A stretch of 12,269 bases of DNA from JBOFFC01 sp051648405. Its GTDB lineage: Bacteria > Planctomycetota > Planctomycetia > Pirellulales > Lacipirellulaceae. Made by a program: the position numbers and the translations under genes. The stretch's first letter is position 1. Every line of letters begins with the position of its first letter. The stretch spans positions 1 to 12,269 of the forward strand of contig JBOFFC010000006.1 in NCBI GenBank assembly GCA_051648405.1, given 5' to 3'. The notes beneath the pieces are model-generated. The model made no database searches and had not been told where the DNA came from. It saw only the letters and a program-made list of their open reading frames with translations. This document shows positions 1 to 5,808 of the stretch, piece by piece.

Positions 1-707
1 GACCTGACGCTCGAAGAACTGCGTCGCCGCTGCCGCCTGAAGGTCGCGATCTCGACCGTCTGGCGAGAGCTGGACGAGGCCGGCTTCACGCGAAAAAAAA
101 GTCGTTCACGGCCAGCCAGCAAGAGCGGCCCGACGTCCAAGCCAAACGCCGCGAGTGGCAAGAGCGTCTCAAAAATATCGACCCCAAGCGGCTGATCTTC
201 GTCGATGAGAGCGGGATCCAGACGCACATGAAGCGGCTCTACGGCCGGGCCGACAGCAGCCTGCGGGTGGTCGACCACGCGCCGGCCGGCCGACAAGAGA
301 CCAGGACCATCGTCGCCGCGATCAACCTCGCCGGCGTGGTCACGGCGATGGTCACCCCCGAGGCAGTCAACGGCGTGACCTTCCTGGGCTTCGTCCAGCA
401 GTTCCTCGCCCCGCGGCTCAAGCGGGGCGACATCGCGGTCATGGATAACCTGAAGGTCCACAAGGTGGCAGGGGTCCGCGAGGCGATCGAGGCCACCGGC
501 GCCGAGCTCTGGTACCAACCCCCCTACTCGCCCGACCTCAACCCCATCGAGATGGCCTGGTCGAAGGTCAAGGCATGGCTGCGGCGCCACTCGCCACCCA
601 CCTTCCGACGACTGGTCAACTGCGTCGGTCAGGCCCTCTCACGAATCACACCACAAGACTGCCTCGGGTTCTTCTCACACTGCGACTACTGCGGCACGTC
701 ATATTAG
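1..707 (+). CDS. IS630-family transposase, 5' partial, read in two frames
   Basis: This is the DDE transposase that would cut and rejoin the element at TA sites. The upstream frame (codons in phase with position 1) ends the N-terminal helix-turn-helix region with STVWRELDEAGFTRKK. It would stop at 193-195. The catalytic part continues in the -1 frame from codon AAG at 99-101 to TAG at 705-707. Catalytic residues are visible: the first Asp in LIFVDESG (codon 204-206), the second in VMDNLKVHK (444-446), and Glu in SPDLNPIEMAW (549-551). There are 34 residues between the second Asp and Glu, as in the IS630/Tc1 group. The C-terminus ends CGTSY. Joining the frames gives a continuous family-like sequence across the A run, so either frameshifting makes the full protein or a one-base deletion has inactivated it. 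Confidence 0.88.
   Translation, partial: PDARRTASPLPPEGRDLDRLARAGRGRLHAKKKSFTASQQERPDVQAKRREWQERLKNIDPKRLIFVDESGIQTHMKRLYGRADSSLRVVDHAPAGRQETRTIVAAINLAGVVTAMVTPEAVNGVTFLGFVQQFLAPRLKRGDIAVMDNLKVHKVAGVREAIEATGAELWYQPPYSPDLNPIEMAWSKVKAWLRRHSPPTFRRLVNCVGQALSRITPQDCLGFFSHCDYCGTSY
93..101 (+). promoter_or_regulatory. Probable -1 frameshift site in the transposase (A8G run)
   Basis: Eight A are followed by G. In the upstream frame the codons are AAA AAA at 94-99, preceded by A93, which makes the classical A_AAA_AAA slippery heptamer. A shift of -1 puts AAG at 99-101 in phase with the catalytic domain. Polymerase slippage to nine A would give the same joined product. Several IS630 elements are known to use such frameshifting. 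A true mutation (loss of one A from nine) is the alternative. Confidence 0.6.
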
Positions 708-716
708 AAAGTGCTG

Positions 717-1077
717 TATAGACGATCTGCCAGTACGGCGGGTGCAGCCACGCGAAGTCGATCCGCCCGACGCTCTCGTACAACTGCCAGTCGGCCGCGT
801 CCTGCCCGAACCGCACGTCCATCGACACGCACGGGATGGCGAGCTCCTTGCACACGTCGCGGCAGGTGCCGCTGCCGGTCATCGGGTCGAGCACCCGCTT
901 CGGCTGGTAGAACCGCAGCAGGTCGCGGATCAGGTACCAACCGCAGTTGCCGCGGTAGGAGGAGGACCCGTAGGGTCCACGCCGCTGGGCGGCGTGGAGG
1001 CTGGTGAGCTCGGGCGCAGGGCTGCCGGTGACGGGCGCCACCGGCAGTTCGACCAGTTGGGGGAACGGCGGCTTCAT
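717..1077 (-). pseudogene. DNA methyltransferase (N4/N6 amino type), cut off by IS630
   Basis: The N-terminal 120 or so residues of an S-adenosylmethionine-dependent DNA methyltransferase remain. Motif I is DPMTGSGT (865-888), the cofactor-binding loop. Motif IV is HPPYW (730-744), the catalytic loop of amino-methyltransferases; in most families its first residue is D, N or S, and here it is H. The order is motif I then motif IV. Immediately after HPPYWQIVY the reading frame enters the IS630 end and picks up a foreign tail that stops at 646. Motifs and target-recognition parts that should follow are absent, so the protein is almost certainly inactive unless rescued. The start ATG (1075-1077) overlaps the stop of the upstream gene as ATGA, indicating translational coupling. 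The rest of the gene probably lies beyond the left edge. The target sequence and any partner nuclease cannot be told. Confidence 0.75.
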
Positions 1078-1661
1078 GCGTCACCCCCTTCGCCCGGGCA
1101 CACAGGACCGTTGTCGTCGTCGAACTCGTCCTGCTCGCGGGGCAGCAGGGAGTTGAACGTCTCTTCGATCCACTCATCGACAACGTCGTGGAACCGGTAG
1201 AACCACGGCCGCCGATAGAGCCAGAGCAGCGAGTCAGCGGTGTCCACGGCGTCAAACCACTCCTGCAACTCGTCGCAGAAGTGCGAGCCCGGCAGGTCGA
1301 CGTAGCTCTTGGCGACCATCCGCACGAGCCGCAGCTCCGCCTCACGGTCGAGCGGACCGCAACGGTTGCCGTCTCGCGTGACGAGGCGACCCCGGGTCGG
1401 TCGGACACCCTCGTCGTCGGCGGCGACGTCAGGCAACGAAGCGACGGCCTTGTCGAGGCTTTCCCCGAGCGCGAGCGTCAGGCGCTCGGCGACGGACTCG
1501 GTCTCCGCGGCGGTGAGCCTACGGCCGATCGTTCCCTCGGCGTGGTCCTGCAAGCCGCCAGTCGTCACCGCACAGAGCACTCGGTCGATGGCGTCAGCCG
1601 CCGCCGGCTTGCCGGCCGGGAGCTTGCGCCCCCGACCGGCGGTGTCGCGACGCGGGCTCAT
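1074..1661 (-). CDS. Hypothetical protein, 195 aa, middle gene of the methyltransferase operon
   Basis: Not recognised. The start at 1661 is chosen because its ATG overlaps the stop of the preceding gene as ATGA. Upstream in-frame codons run into the out-of-frame reading of that gene and give an Arg-rich, unlikely sequence. The N-terminus is basic (MSPRRDTAGRGRKLPAGK). The middle is helical (about residues 18-75, including RRLTAAETESVAERLTLALG). The C-terminal half has an aromatic cluster (SLLWLYRRPWFYRFHDVVDE) and ends in a very acidic stretch (EQDEFDDDN). There is no membrane segment or signal peptide. It lies between a small conserved-looking protein and the methyltransferase, with four-base overlaps on both sides, so the three are probably made together. 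A helper role for the methyltransferase or a nucleic-acid-related role is possible but only inferred from context. Confidence 0.72.
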   Translation of the reverse strand: MSPRRDTAGRGRKLPAGKPAAADAIDRVLCAVTTGGLQDHAEGTIGRRLTAAETESVAERLTLALGESLDKAVASLPDVAADDEGVRPTRGRLVTRDGNRCGPLDREAELRLVRMVAKSYVDLPGSHFCDELQEWFDAVDTADSLLWLYRRPWFYRFHDVVDEWIEETFNSLLPREQDEFDDDNGPVCPGEGGDA

Positions 1662-1951
1662 TGAGCGTCCCCGTCGTCGGCTTGCTCGGCCGCAGCGGCG
1701 GGCTCGGCCGCGTACGCCGCGGTGACCACGTCGTAGGCCTTGGCGGCGAGGTGCGCGACCCGCAGCAGCTCGTTGCGGCTGAAGCGGTTGGAGTCTCGCC
1801 AGGCGCCCCCGGCGTCGGTGTAGCTGCGAGACAGCTCGACCGAGTAGCGGGTCTTGCCGTCGGGGGTGGTGTTGCTCCAGATCGTGGCGCGGAGGGCGCC
1901 GTCCGAGAGCTTGGCGTAGGGCTTGTTGGTCTTGGTTTCGGCAGTCGTCAT
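1658..1951 (-). CDS. Small hypothetical protein, 97 aa, first gene of the methyltransferase operon
   Basis: The ATG at 1949-1951 has a good ribosome binding site (GGAG at 1959-1962 on the minus strand). The longer in-frame start at 1996 lacks one and would lie inside the inverted repeat. The protein has a compact pattern typical of small conserved proteins on mobile elements: LSDGALRATIWSNTTPDG, then YSVELSRSYTD, then RFSRNELLRVAHLAAKAYD, then an Ala/acidic tail. The predicted order is several beta strands followed by one helix, which resembles small single-stranded-DNA or RNA-binding folds. That comparison is an inference from pattern only. It overlaps the next gene by four bases. The large inverted repeat ends 24 bases upstream of the start and may influence its expression. 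Confidence 0.78.
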   Translation of the reverse strand: MTTAETKTNKPYAKLSDGALRATIWSNTTPDGKTRYSVELSRSYTDAGGAWRDSNRFSRNELLRVAHLAAKAYDVVTAAYAAEPAAAAEQADDGDAQ

Positions 1952-1975
1952 GTTCGTTCTCCTTCGTTGGGGGTT

Positions 1976-2127
1976 GGGTTGACTGATGCAATCCAACAGC
2001 CCCCCGGGCCGAGGGAGACGCTCAAGGGTCTGCCCGCAGGGCCGGACCGAAGAGGGGTGGGGGCCCCTCTGCAGGTTCGCCCTTGAACGGCGACCGCCGG
2101 GGGGCAGATTGCGTCAACAGTCAATCC
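1976..2127. repeat. Long nested inverted repeat (possible structured RNA, MITE or origin)
   Basis: The two arms fold back on each other. 1976-1985 pairs with 2118-2127 (10 bp), 1986-1993 with 2107-2114 (8 bp) and 1999-2007 with 2097-2105 (9 bp), with only a three-base bulge and a small internal loop between them. Inside, 2022-2028 pairs with 2080-2086 (7 bp), and a terminal hairpin pairs 2051-2057 with 2064-2070 (7 bp, loop of six). Imperfect pairs 1978/2125 and 1987/2113 are G-U wobbles if the plus strand is transcribed, but A-C mismatches on the minus strand. This mildly favours a plus-strand RNA. It lies just upstream of the minus-strand operon start. Alternatives are a leader hairpin of that operon, a MITE with terminal repeats of about 30 bases, or a replication or transfer origin. 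Confidence 0.72.
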
Positions 2128-2502
2128 GAGCCCGACGAGAAAGGGGGGCGGGCGTGACGACTGCTGAGGCCAGTGCTAGCCCGCTGACGAGCCCTCGTGC
2201 GAATACGCCGTGCACTGCGGCGACCCCTTCGGATCGGGCGTTACTCGCGTCGCAGGCTCGAACGCCCGTTGGGTGGCACCGGAGTTGTCGAGCCCCGGCC
2301 GAATTCGTCCGACGGAGTACGCTAGCGGTCCACACTGGCCAAAGTGACGGAGTCCGACATCGTGGGCCGCGGGTCGCCCACAGCCGTCCCCGAGCCGAGA
2401 TGGCGCCAGTAGGACCGAAGCCGCTGACGTGCGACGGGAGGCGTGATACCCTGCCGTCAGCAGTTCGCACGTTCGCGGGTCCAGTTCGTCTTGGAGGCGG
2501 CA
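2128..2502. other. Gene-free stretch between divergent genes
   Basis: No convincing gene. Long open frames exist on both strands but lack ribosome binding sites and have unnatural composition (runs of Arg, Pro, Ser and Thr). One moderately strong stem is visible: 2215-2222 pairs with 2248-2255 (8 bp including one G-U on the plus strand). The stretch presumably holds the promoters of the divergent genes on either side and possibly the body or tail of an RNA that includes the large inverted repeat. Confidence 0.5.
2423..2450 (+). promoter_or_regulatory. Possible promoter for the 193-aa gene
   Basis: CTGACG at 2423-2428 followed after 16 bases by GATACC at 2445-2450 gives a weak sigma-70-like pair. 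It lies about 50 bases before the chosen start at 2503. Matches to consensus are partial, so this is a candidate only. Confidence 0.25.
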
Positions 2503-3084
2503 ATGGGGATCAACGACATCAAGTTTGACTGGGCGGCGGCCGCGACGGCCGCTAGGAGAGAGATCGCGAAATCCGGTCAGCGCGACCCTGATGGCCTGCC
2601 GGCCGAGCTTGGCTCAGAGGGTAGACAGGTCTCCTCCAAAGCGGACAAACCCCCGGGTAGTCAGCCCCACTGCGGAGATCATGAGGCGGTGCGTCCCGCG
2701 CGGCTCGGCTGGCGACACGCCGTTTCGGCCGCGGACCACGTGCGAGCCTTGTGCGATTCGTGGGAACGTGGTCGGGTCACCCGATCGGTGCTTCGCCAGC
2801 ATCAGGACGCCCTAGCCGTCGCGTTCCGATCGCTCTACGCCGCCGAGAGACGCGACTCGTGGCAGGCGCCGGAATCACCGGCTCCTCCGGAGAGGCGTGC
2901 ACTCGACAACGCGTTCAAGCAGTTGGCGGAAGTGGCCTGCGCGGCGCTGCTTTTGGAGTCGAGCCGCATGGGCGGCGACGATCGGAGCATCGTCCACCGG
3001 GCGGGGCTGTCGAGCTGGCGTGGCTTGCGTGCCTGCAAACTTCAAGTCGTGGACGATTTGTTCGCCTCGCGGACAACGTCGTAG
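2503..3084 (+). CDS. Hypothetical protein, 193 aa
   Basis: Not recognised. The ATG at 2503 is chosen because GGAGG at 2493-2497 lies five bases upstream. A GTG at 2443 in the same frame would overlap the possible promoter. The first 80 residues are Lys/Pro/Gly-rich and look disordered after a short hydrophobic start (MGINDIKFDWAAAATAARR). Residues about 85-193 are predicted helical, with segments VSAADHVRALCDSWERGR, LRQHQDALAVAFRSLYAAE and RALDNAFKQLAEVACAALL. There is no signal peptide, clear membrane segment or known motif. Its last 43 bases overlap the end of the convergent 368-aa gene. G+C appears lower than in the operon further right, suggesting separate acquisition. It could be an accessory or defence-type gene, but nothing in the sequence shows that. 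Confidence 0.62.
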   Translation: MGINDIKFDWAAAATAARREIAKSGQRDPDGLPAELGSEGRQVSSKADKPPGSQPHCGDHEAVRPARLGWRHAVSAADHVRALCDSWERGRVTRSVLRQHQDALAVAFRSLYAAERRDSWQAPESPAPPERRALDNAFKQLAEVACAALLLESSRMGGDDRSIVHRAGLSSWRGLRACKLQVVDDLFASRTTS

Positions 3085-4148
3085 ATCGCGCTGCACCTCA
3101 CGATGTGGAGGTCGGTGCGATGCAGCATCCGCACGGGGTCGCGGATCGGCGTCAAGAGCAACTCGCAGACGAACGAGAAGTAATCGACCGACTCCGTGTA
3201 CAAGCCGTCGGTGGCCGCCATGACGTCGGGGTGCTGTTTGGCGAGCGCCTCGTACGCGGCCAAGTCGCGCTCGAAACGGGCGTAGTAGATGCACACGCGG
3301 CCTTTCTGCTCCAAAAGGGGGGCGAGCGCCCGGTGGCCCATCTTGTCGAACTCGAGATAGCGAGTGAGGGAGTGCGTGGGACGGGCGCGTGCTAAAGCGC
3401 GAATCACCTCCTGGAGCGTGGTGACGGTGGCGTTTCGGACGCTTTCGTCGGCATCGACGAGTTCGACGGAAACAAGCTCTTCGTGGGTCAACCGTTCGAC
3501 GGGGGTCGAGACCCGGGGCAGGTCGGCGATCGGCGGACTGCTGCGGCGCATGTGACAGTCGCACCCGCGGATCACGACGAACGGGACGGCGTCCACTTCG
3601 TTGCCGGCCGAAACCGTCGGCGCCAGTTCGCCGACTTCGGGGAAGTCGAACGGAACTTTGACGACGCCAAGCAGCCCCGTCCTGATGATCATGGTGGTCA
3701 GCTTCGCCGAGCGCCTTTCGTCCTTGAGCACCTTGCGGATCGCCTCAAGGGCCCACTCCGGCAGCCCCCGGTCTCCGTCGTGCGCCAATTCCAAGTAACC
3801 GGCGAACTTCCGGCGATCGGCGTCGGCCGCGAGTCTTCGAAGCGCCTGAAACTCTAGGTCTTTCAGCACACCCGGCGTGAGCGAATGAGGAAGACACAGC
3901 GCGCCTCGGGGCAGCCCAAGCGTCTCTTCCGCAAGGGCGACCTTCGCTCCGCTCAGAGACGCGTTCTCGTCGATTGACTCGAACCGCCCGGGATCGGAGC
4001 GGTTGAAGTACTGGGCGTTTCCCTTTCGAGAGGCCTTCTCAAGTCCAAGCCGCGCCGCGCGCTCGTTCAGCTTGCCGGCGAAATCCGCCTGCGAAAGCGA
4101 ACCGCGCGCCACGCGGGACGCGAACGGGTTGGTGAAGACATTGCCCAT
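3042..4148 (-). CDS. Hypothetical protein, 368 aa, possible N-terminal DNA-binding segment
   Basis: Not recognised. The ATG at 4146-4148 opens the frame. No strong ribosome binding site precedes it, so an alternative start is possible. Residues about 17-35 (SLSQADFAGKLNERAARLG) resemble the first helices of an XRE-type helix-turn-helix. The following segment to about residue 80 could complete a small helical DNA-binding domain, but this is an inference. The middle holds an extended section with VIRGCDCHMRR, a Cys-x-Cys-His cluster that might bind metal. The C-terminal half is helical (LQEVIRALARARPTHSLTRY and ARFERDLAAYEALAKQH). The gene stands alone on its strand and converges on the 193-aa gene with a 43-base overlap. 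Its G+C is lower than that of the neighbouring operon. A standalone regulator or an accessory defence or stress protein are both possible. Confidence 0.68.
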   Translation of the reverse strand: MGNVFTNPFASRVARGSLSQADFAGKLNERAARLGLEKASRKGNAQYFNRSDPGRFESIDENASLSGAKVALAEETLGLPRGALCLPHSLTPGVLKDLEFQALRRLAADADRRKFAGYLELAHDGDRGLPEWALEAIRKVLKDERRSAKLTTMIIRTGLLGVVKVPFDFPEVGELAPTVSAGNEVDAVPFVVIRGCDCHMRRSSPPIADLPRVSTPVERLTHEELVSVELVDADESVRNATVTTLQEVIRALARARPTHSLTRYLEFDKMGHRALAPLLEQKGRVCIYYARFERDLAAYEALAKQHPDVMAATDGLYTESVDYFSFVCELLLTPIRDPVRMLHRTDLHIVRCSAIYDVVREANKSSTT

Positions 4149-4615
4149 CGGAGAGGGGAACCGCTCAACCTCTGCCAGGTCGAGTGGGGTTCGTGGGAGG
4201 AACGCGTTCGCCGGCTCGCCGTCCGTGGCAACACCACGAACCTACGCCTGAGTAAGCGCGCAAGCAAGCGACGTTTCTGAACCGCTGGCGCTGGACGCCT
4301 GCGGAGTTCGCGGCGGAGGCGAAACGTAGGCATCACGCCGATGACACGCCGCGCGGCGTGATTTCTGCGTGTCGAGTTGCACGCGTGGGCGCCCCCCTTA
4401 CTGTCAACAGCGACCGGCCGCGGCCGCCTTGCCTGGGCTTCGGAACGCCGCTCGCTGGCTTGGATCCTCCGCCAGTCGGCGGCCTTCGGCCGATCCGGCG
4501 GGTTCTAGCAGGCAACCTCCTGGACTCCTGACAGCCCGCGAGGTTGCTGGCGCCCAATCCTTGAACCTTCTCACCGTCCACATCCCCCACTCCACCCCGT
4601 GACAAAGGGCTCGCC
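4149..4615. other. Intergenic region with several inverted repeats
   Basis: This lies between the divergent 368-aa gene and the large plus-strand operon, so it must hold regulatory sequence for one or both. A small hairpin, CGTGG at 4224-4228 with CCACG at 4234-4238, lies 76 bases upstream of the 368-aa gene. ACGTTTC at 4271-4277 is mirrored by GAAACGT at 4321-4327. A GC-rich palindrome follows at 4332-4362. GCAACCTC at 4512-4519 is mirrored by GAGGTTGC at 4540-4547. One frame stays open on the plus strand from 4256 to 4531 but has no usable start or ribosome binding site. I see no clear sigma-70 promoter for the operon. Confidence 0.5.
4332..4362. repeat. Overlapping palindrome and inverted repeat
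   Basis: Two mutually exclusive foldings are present. CACGCCGC at 4345-4352 pairs directly with GCGGCGTG at 4353-4360, a perfect 16-base palindrome. Alternatively ATCACGCCG at 4332-4340 pairs with CGGCGTGAT at 4354-4362 across a 13-base loop. The shared CACGCCG unit thus occurs twice directly and once inverted. Such clustered half-sites fit an operator, a transfer origin or a replication-initiator site. Which one cannot be decided here. Confidence 0.55.
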
Positions 4616-5728
4616 ATGACACTCCAACTCGACCCGGCGACGCTGCCGACCCCCGCCCCGATCAACGGAACCGACAGCGGCAAGCATTTCCCGTTCCGCG
4701 TAACGCCCCCCGACGAGCGCGGCGCCTCACTCGAGCTGCTGCTCGAAGCCTTGGAGGCGGCGAGCGACGCGATCCCTCTGAGGTTCCTGTCCAGCGCGGA
4801 GGCGAAGGCAGCCGCCTGCGGGGGCCCCGAAGGGCTGAGCTCAGCGAGGAGCCGGGCTCGTCGTCTCCACGACAACCACCCGTCGGTCGTTGAGAAGCGT
4901 CGCGTTGCGGAACGAGGCAACGCCTACCTGACCCGCCACCGAGCGGCGTGTTTGAGGCAACTCCGCCGGGTCGAGTCGTGGCGCGACTGGTGCTCGGACT
5001 ACGTGACGCCGTGCGCGGTCTACGTTGGCCGCGTTTTCACCTGGGACAACGGCCCGGTGATCGCCCGCACGGTTGCGTGGGGAGCGTTGGGGGCGACGAT
5101 GCTCCTGGGCGACGTCGCGATCGGGATGCACCTCCTCAAGGACGCGGGGCTCGATCTGGAGAACGCCCCGCTCACCGCGGCCGCGGTCGTCGGTTTGCCG
5201 TCGGTCGCGTTGTTCGGCGGGCTGTCGTTACTGCGATGCGTCGTCGGGCGGTGGCGTGAGTCGTTCGACCGAGTGACGGCGGTTTTGACGGTCGTGGTCA
5301 GCGTCCTTGCGATTCTCCAGACCGCCTCGGTGCTGGGAGCGATGCACGGCGACGCCGCCCTTCCCGGTGAGGGGGGGGAGCTAGCGGGCAGCTTCTGGCG
5401 GGTGCTGCTGGGGAACATGATCGCCGCCGGTCTTGCGGCGAAGGTCTGCAAGACCAACGCGGAGCGAGCGTTCGCGTCGCTCTACGCCTACCAGGCGCAG
5501 TCCGACCCCCAGGCGATGGCGATCCAGCAGGACGAGGACTTGCTCAACGGTGAGCTCGCCTCCTGCGAGTCCTACGCTGCGCTCTTCGCGTTGGTCCTTA
5601 CCGAAATCGCCCAGTCGGGCGACGCCGCGGAGCAGGAGGCGGAGGCGCAAGTCCTCGCCGTGAAGTCGCAGCTCGACGCGCGACGAGCGGCGGCCGCGGG
5701 CGACTTCCTGGGAGGTGACGAGGCCTAA
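4616..5728 (+). CDS. Four-helix membrane protein, 370 aa, first gene of the putative transfer operon
   Basis: The start ATG at 4616 follows AAAGGG by seven bases. The N-terminal 145 residues are soluble and helical with a proline-rich beginning (TLPTPAPING) and many Arg/Lys after residue 75. Four hydrophobic segments follow: about 148-172 (including VAWGALGATMLLGDVAIGM), 186-210 (LTAAAVVGLPSVALFGGLSL), 220-243 (VTAVLTVVVSVLAILQTASV) and 260-278 (FWRVLLGNMIAAGLAAKVC). The last 90 residues are soluble and helical, with an Ala/Glu-rich, possibly coiled-coil end. Both termini should therefore lie in the cytoplasm. I do not recognise the family. As the first gene of an operon containing a VirD4-like ATPase and a secreted protein, an inner-membrane scaffold or docking role is a reasonable inference. 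It does not resemble VirB6 or TraG-type channel proteins at a glance. Confidence 0.8.
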   Translation: MTLQLDPATLPTPAPINGTDSGKHFPFRVTPPDERGASLELLLEALEAASDAIPLRFLSSAEAKAAACGGPEGLSSARSRARRLHDNHPSVVEKRRVAERGNAYLTRHRAACLRQLRRVESWRDWCSDYVTPCAVYVGRVFTWDNGPVIARTVAWGALGATMLLGDVAIGMHLLKDAGLDLENAPLTAAAVVGLPSVALFGGLSLLRCVVGRWRESFDRVTAVLTVVVSVLAILQTASVLGAMHGDAALPGEGGELAGSFWRVLLGNMIAAGLAAKVCKTNAERAFASLYAYQAQSDPQAMAIQQDEDLLNGELASCESYAALFALVLTEIAQSGDAAEQEAEAQVLAVKSQLDARRAAAAGDFLGGDEA

Positions 5729-5753
5729 CGGCGAGTGCGGCAACACCGGCCGT

Positions 5754-5776
5754 GTCGCGGGCCGTCAACGCGCGAC
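5754..5776 (+). other. Possible intercistronic hairpin
   Basis: GTCGCG at 5754-5759 pairs with CGCGAC at 5771-5776 across an 11-base loop in the 80-base gap between the first two operon genes. It is followed by a modestly T-rich stretch (TTCAACTTCTTTG). It might weakly attenuate transcription or stabilise mRNA ends. In DNA this GC-rich it may equally be chance. Confidence 0.25.
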
Positions 5777-5808
5777 GTTCAACTTCTTTGTTGTGGAGGG
5801 TTCCCGCG

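Larger units (their letters stand above)
1..718 (+). mobile_element. IS630-family insertion sequence, right-hand part
   Basis: The stretch encodes an IS630-family transposase and ends in a short non-coding tail. IS630 elements insert at TA and duplicate it. Here the similarity to a methyltransferase gene on the other strand breaks off at the TATA of 717-720, which places the right end of the element at about 716-718. The reverse complement of the last bases begins with CAGCACTTTC, a plausible terminal repeat. The left terminal repeat and the transposase N-terminus lie outside the window, so the repeats cannot be compared. The exact boundary is uncertain by about two bases. Confidence 0.85.

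Noticed and set aside
704..1408. A 234-aa open frame on the minus strand overlapping the methyltransferase and the 195-aa gene
   Set aside because: It is an Arg/Ala/Ser-rich out-of-frame reading with no ribosome binding site, while the other frames carry recognisable motifs and ATGA overlaps.
2250..2275. A tRNA-like T-arm around GGCTCGAACGCCC
   Set aside because: No acceptor stem, anticodon arm or CCA-compatible end can be drawn around it.
2114..2503. A 129-aa open frame on the minus strand in the same stretch
   Set aside because: No ribosome binding site, unnatural composition and no recognisable motif. The presence of open frames in several phases is expected at this G+C.
1986..2528. A 180-aa open frame on the plus strand through the gene-free stretch
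   Set aside because: It begins inside the inverted repeat, has no ribosome binding site, is low-complexity in Arg/Pro/Ser/Thr, and overlaps the better-supported start at 2503.
4474..4496. GGCC-TTC-GGCC hairpin as a rho-independent terminator
   Set aside because: Short stem and no T-run on either strand. Such stems are frequent in this GC-rich DNA.
4256..4531. An open plus-strand frame reading FLNRWRWTPAEFAAEAKRR near its start
   Set aside because: The beginning looks protein-like, but there is no ATG or credible GTG/TTG start with a ribosome binding site, and the second half is Pro/Gly/Arg-rich. It may be a gene remnant but cannot be supported.
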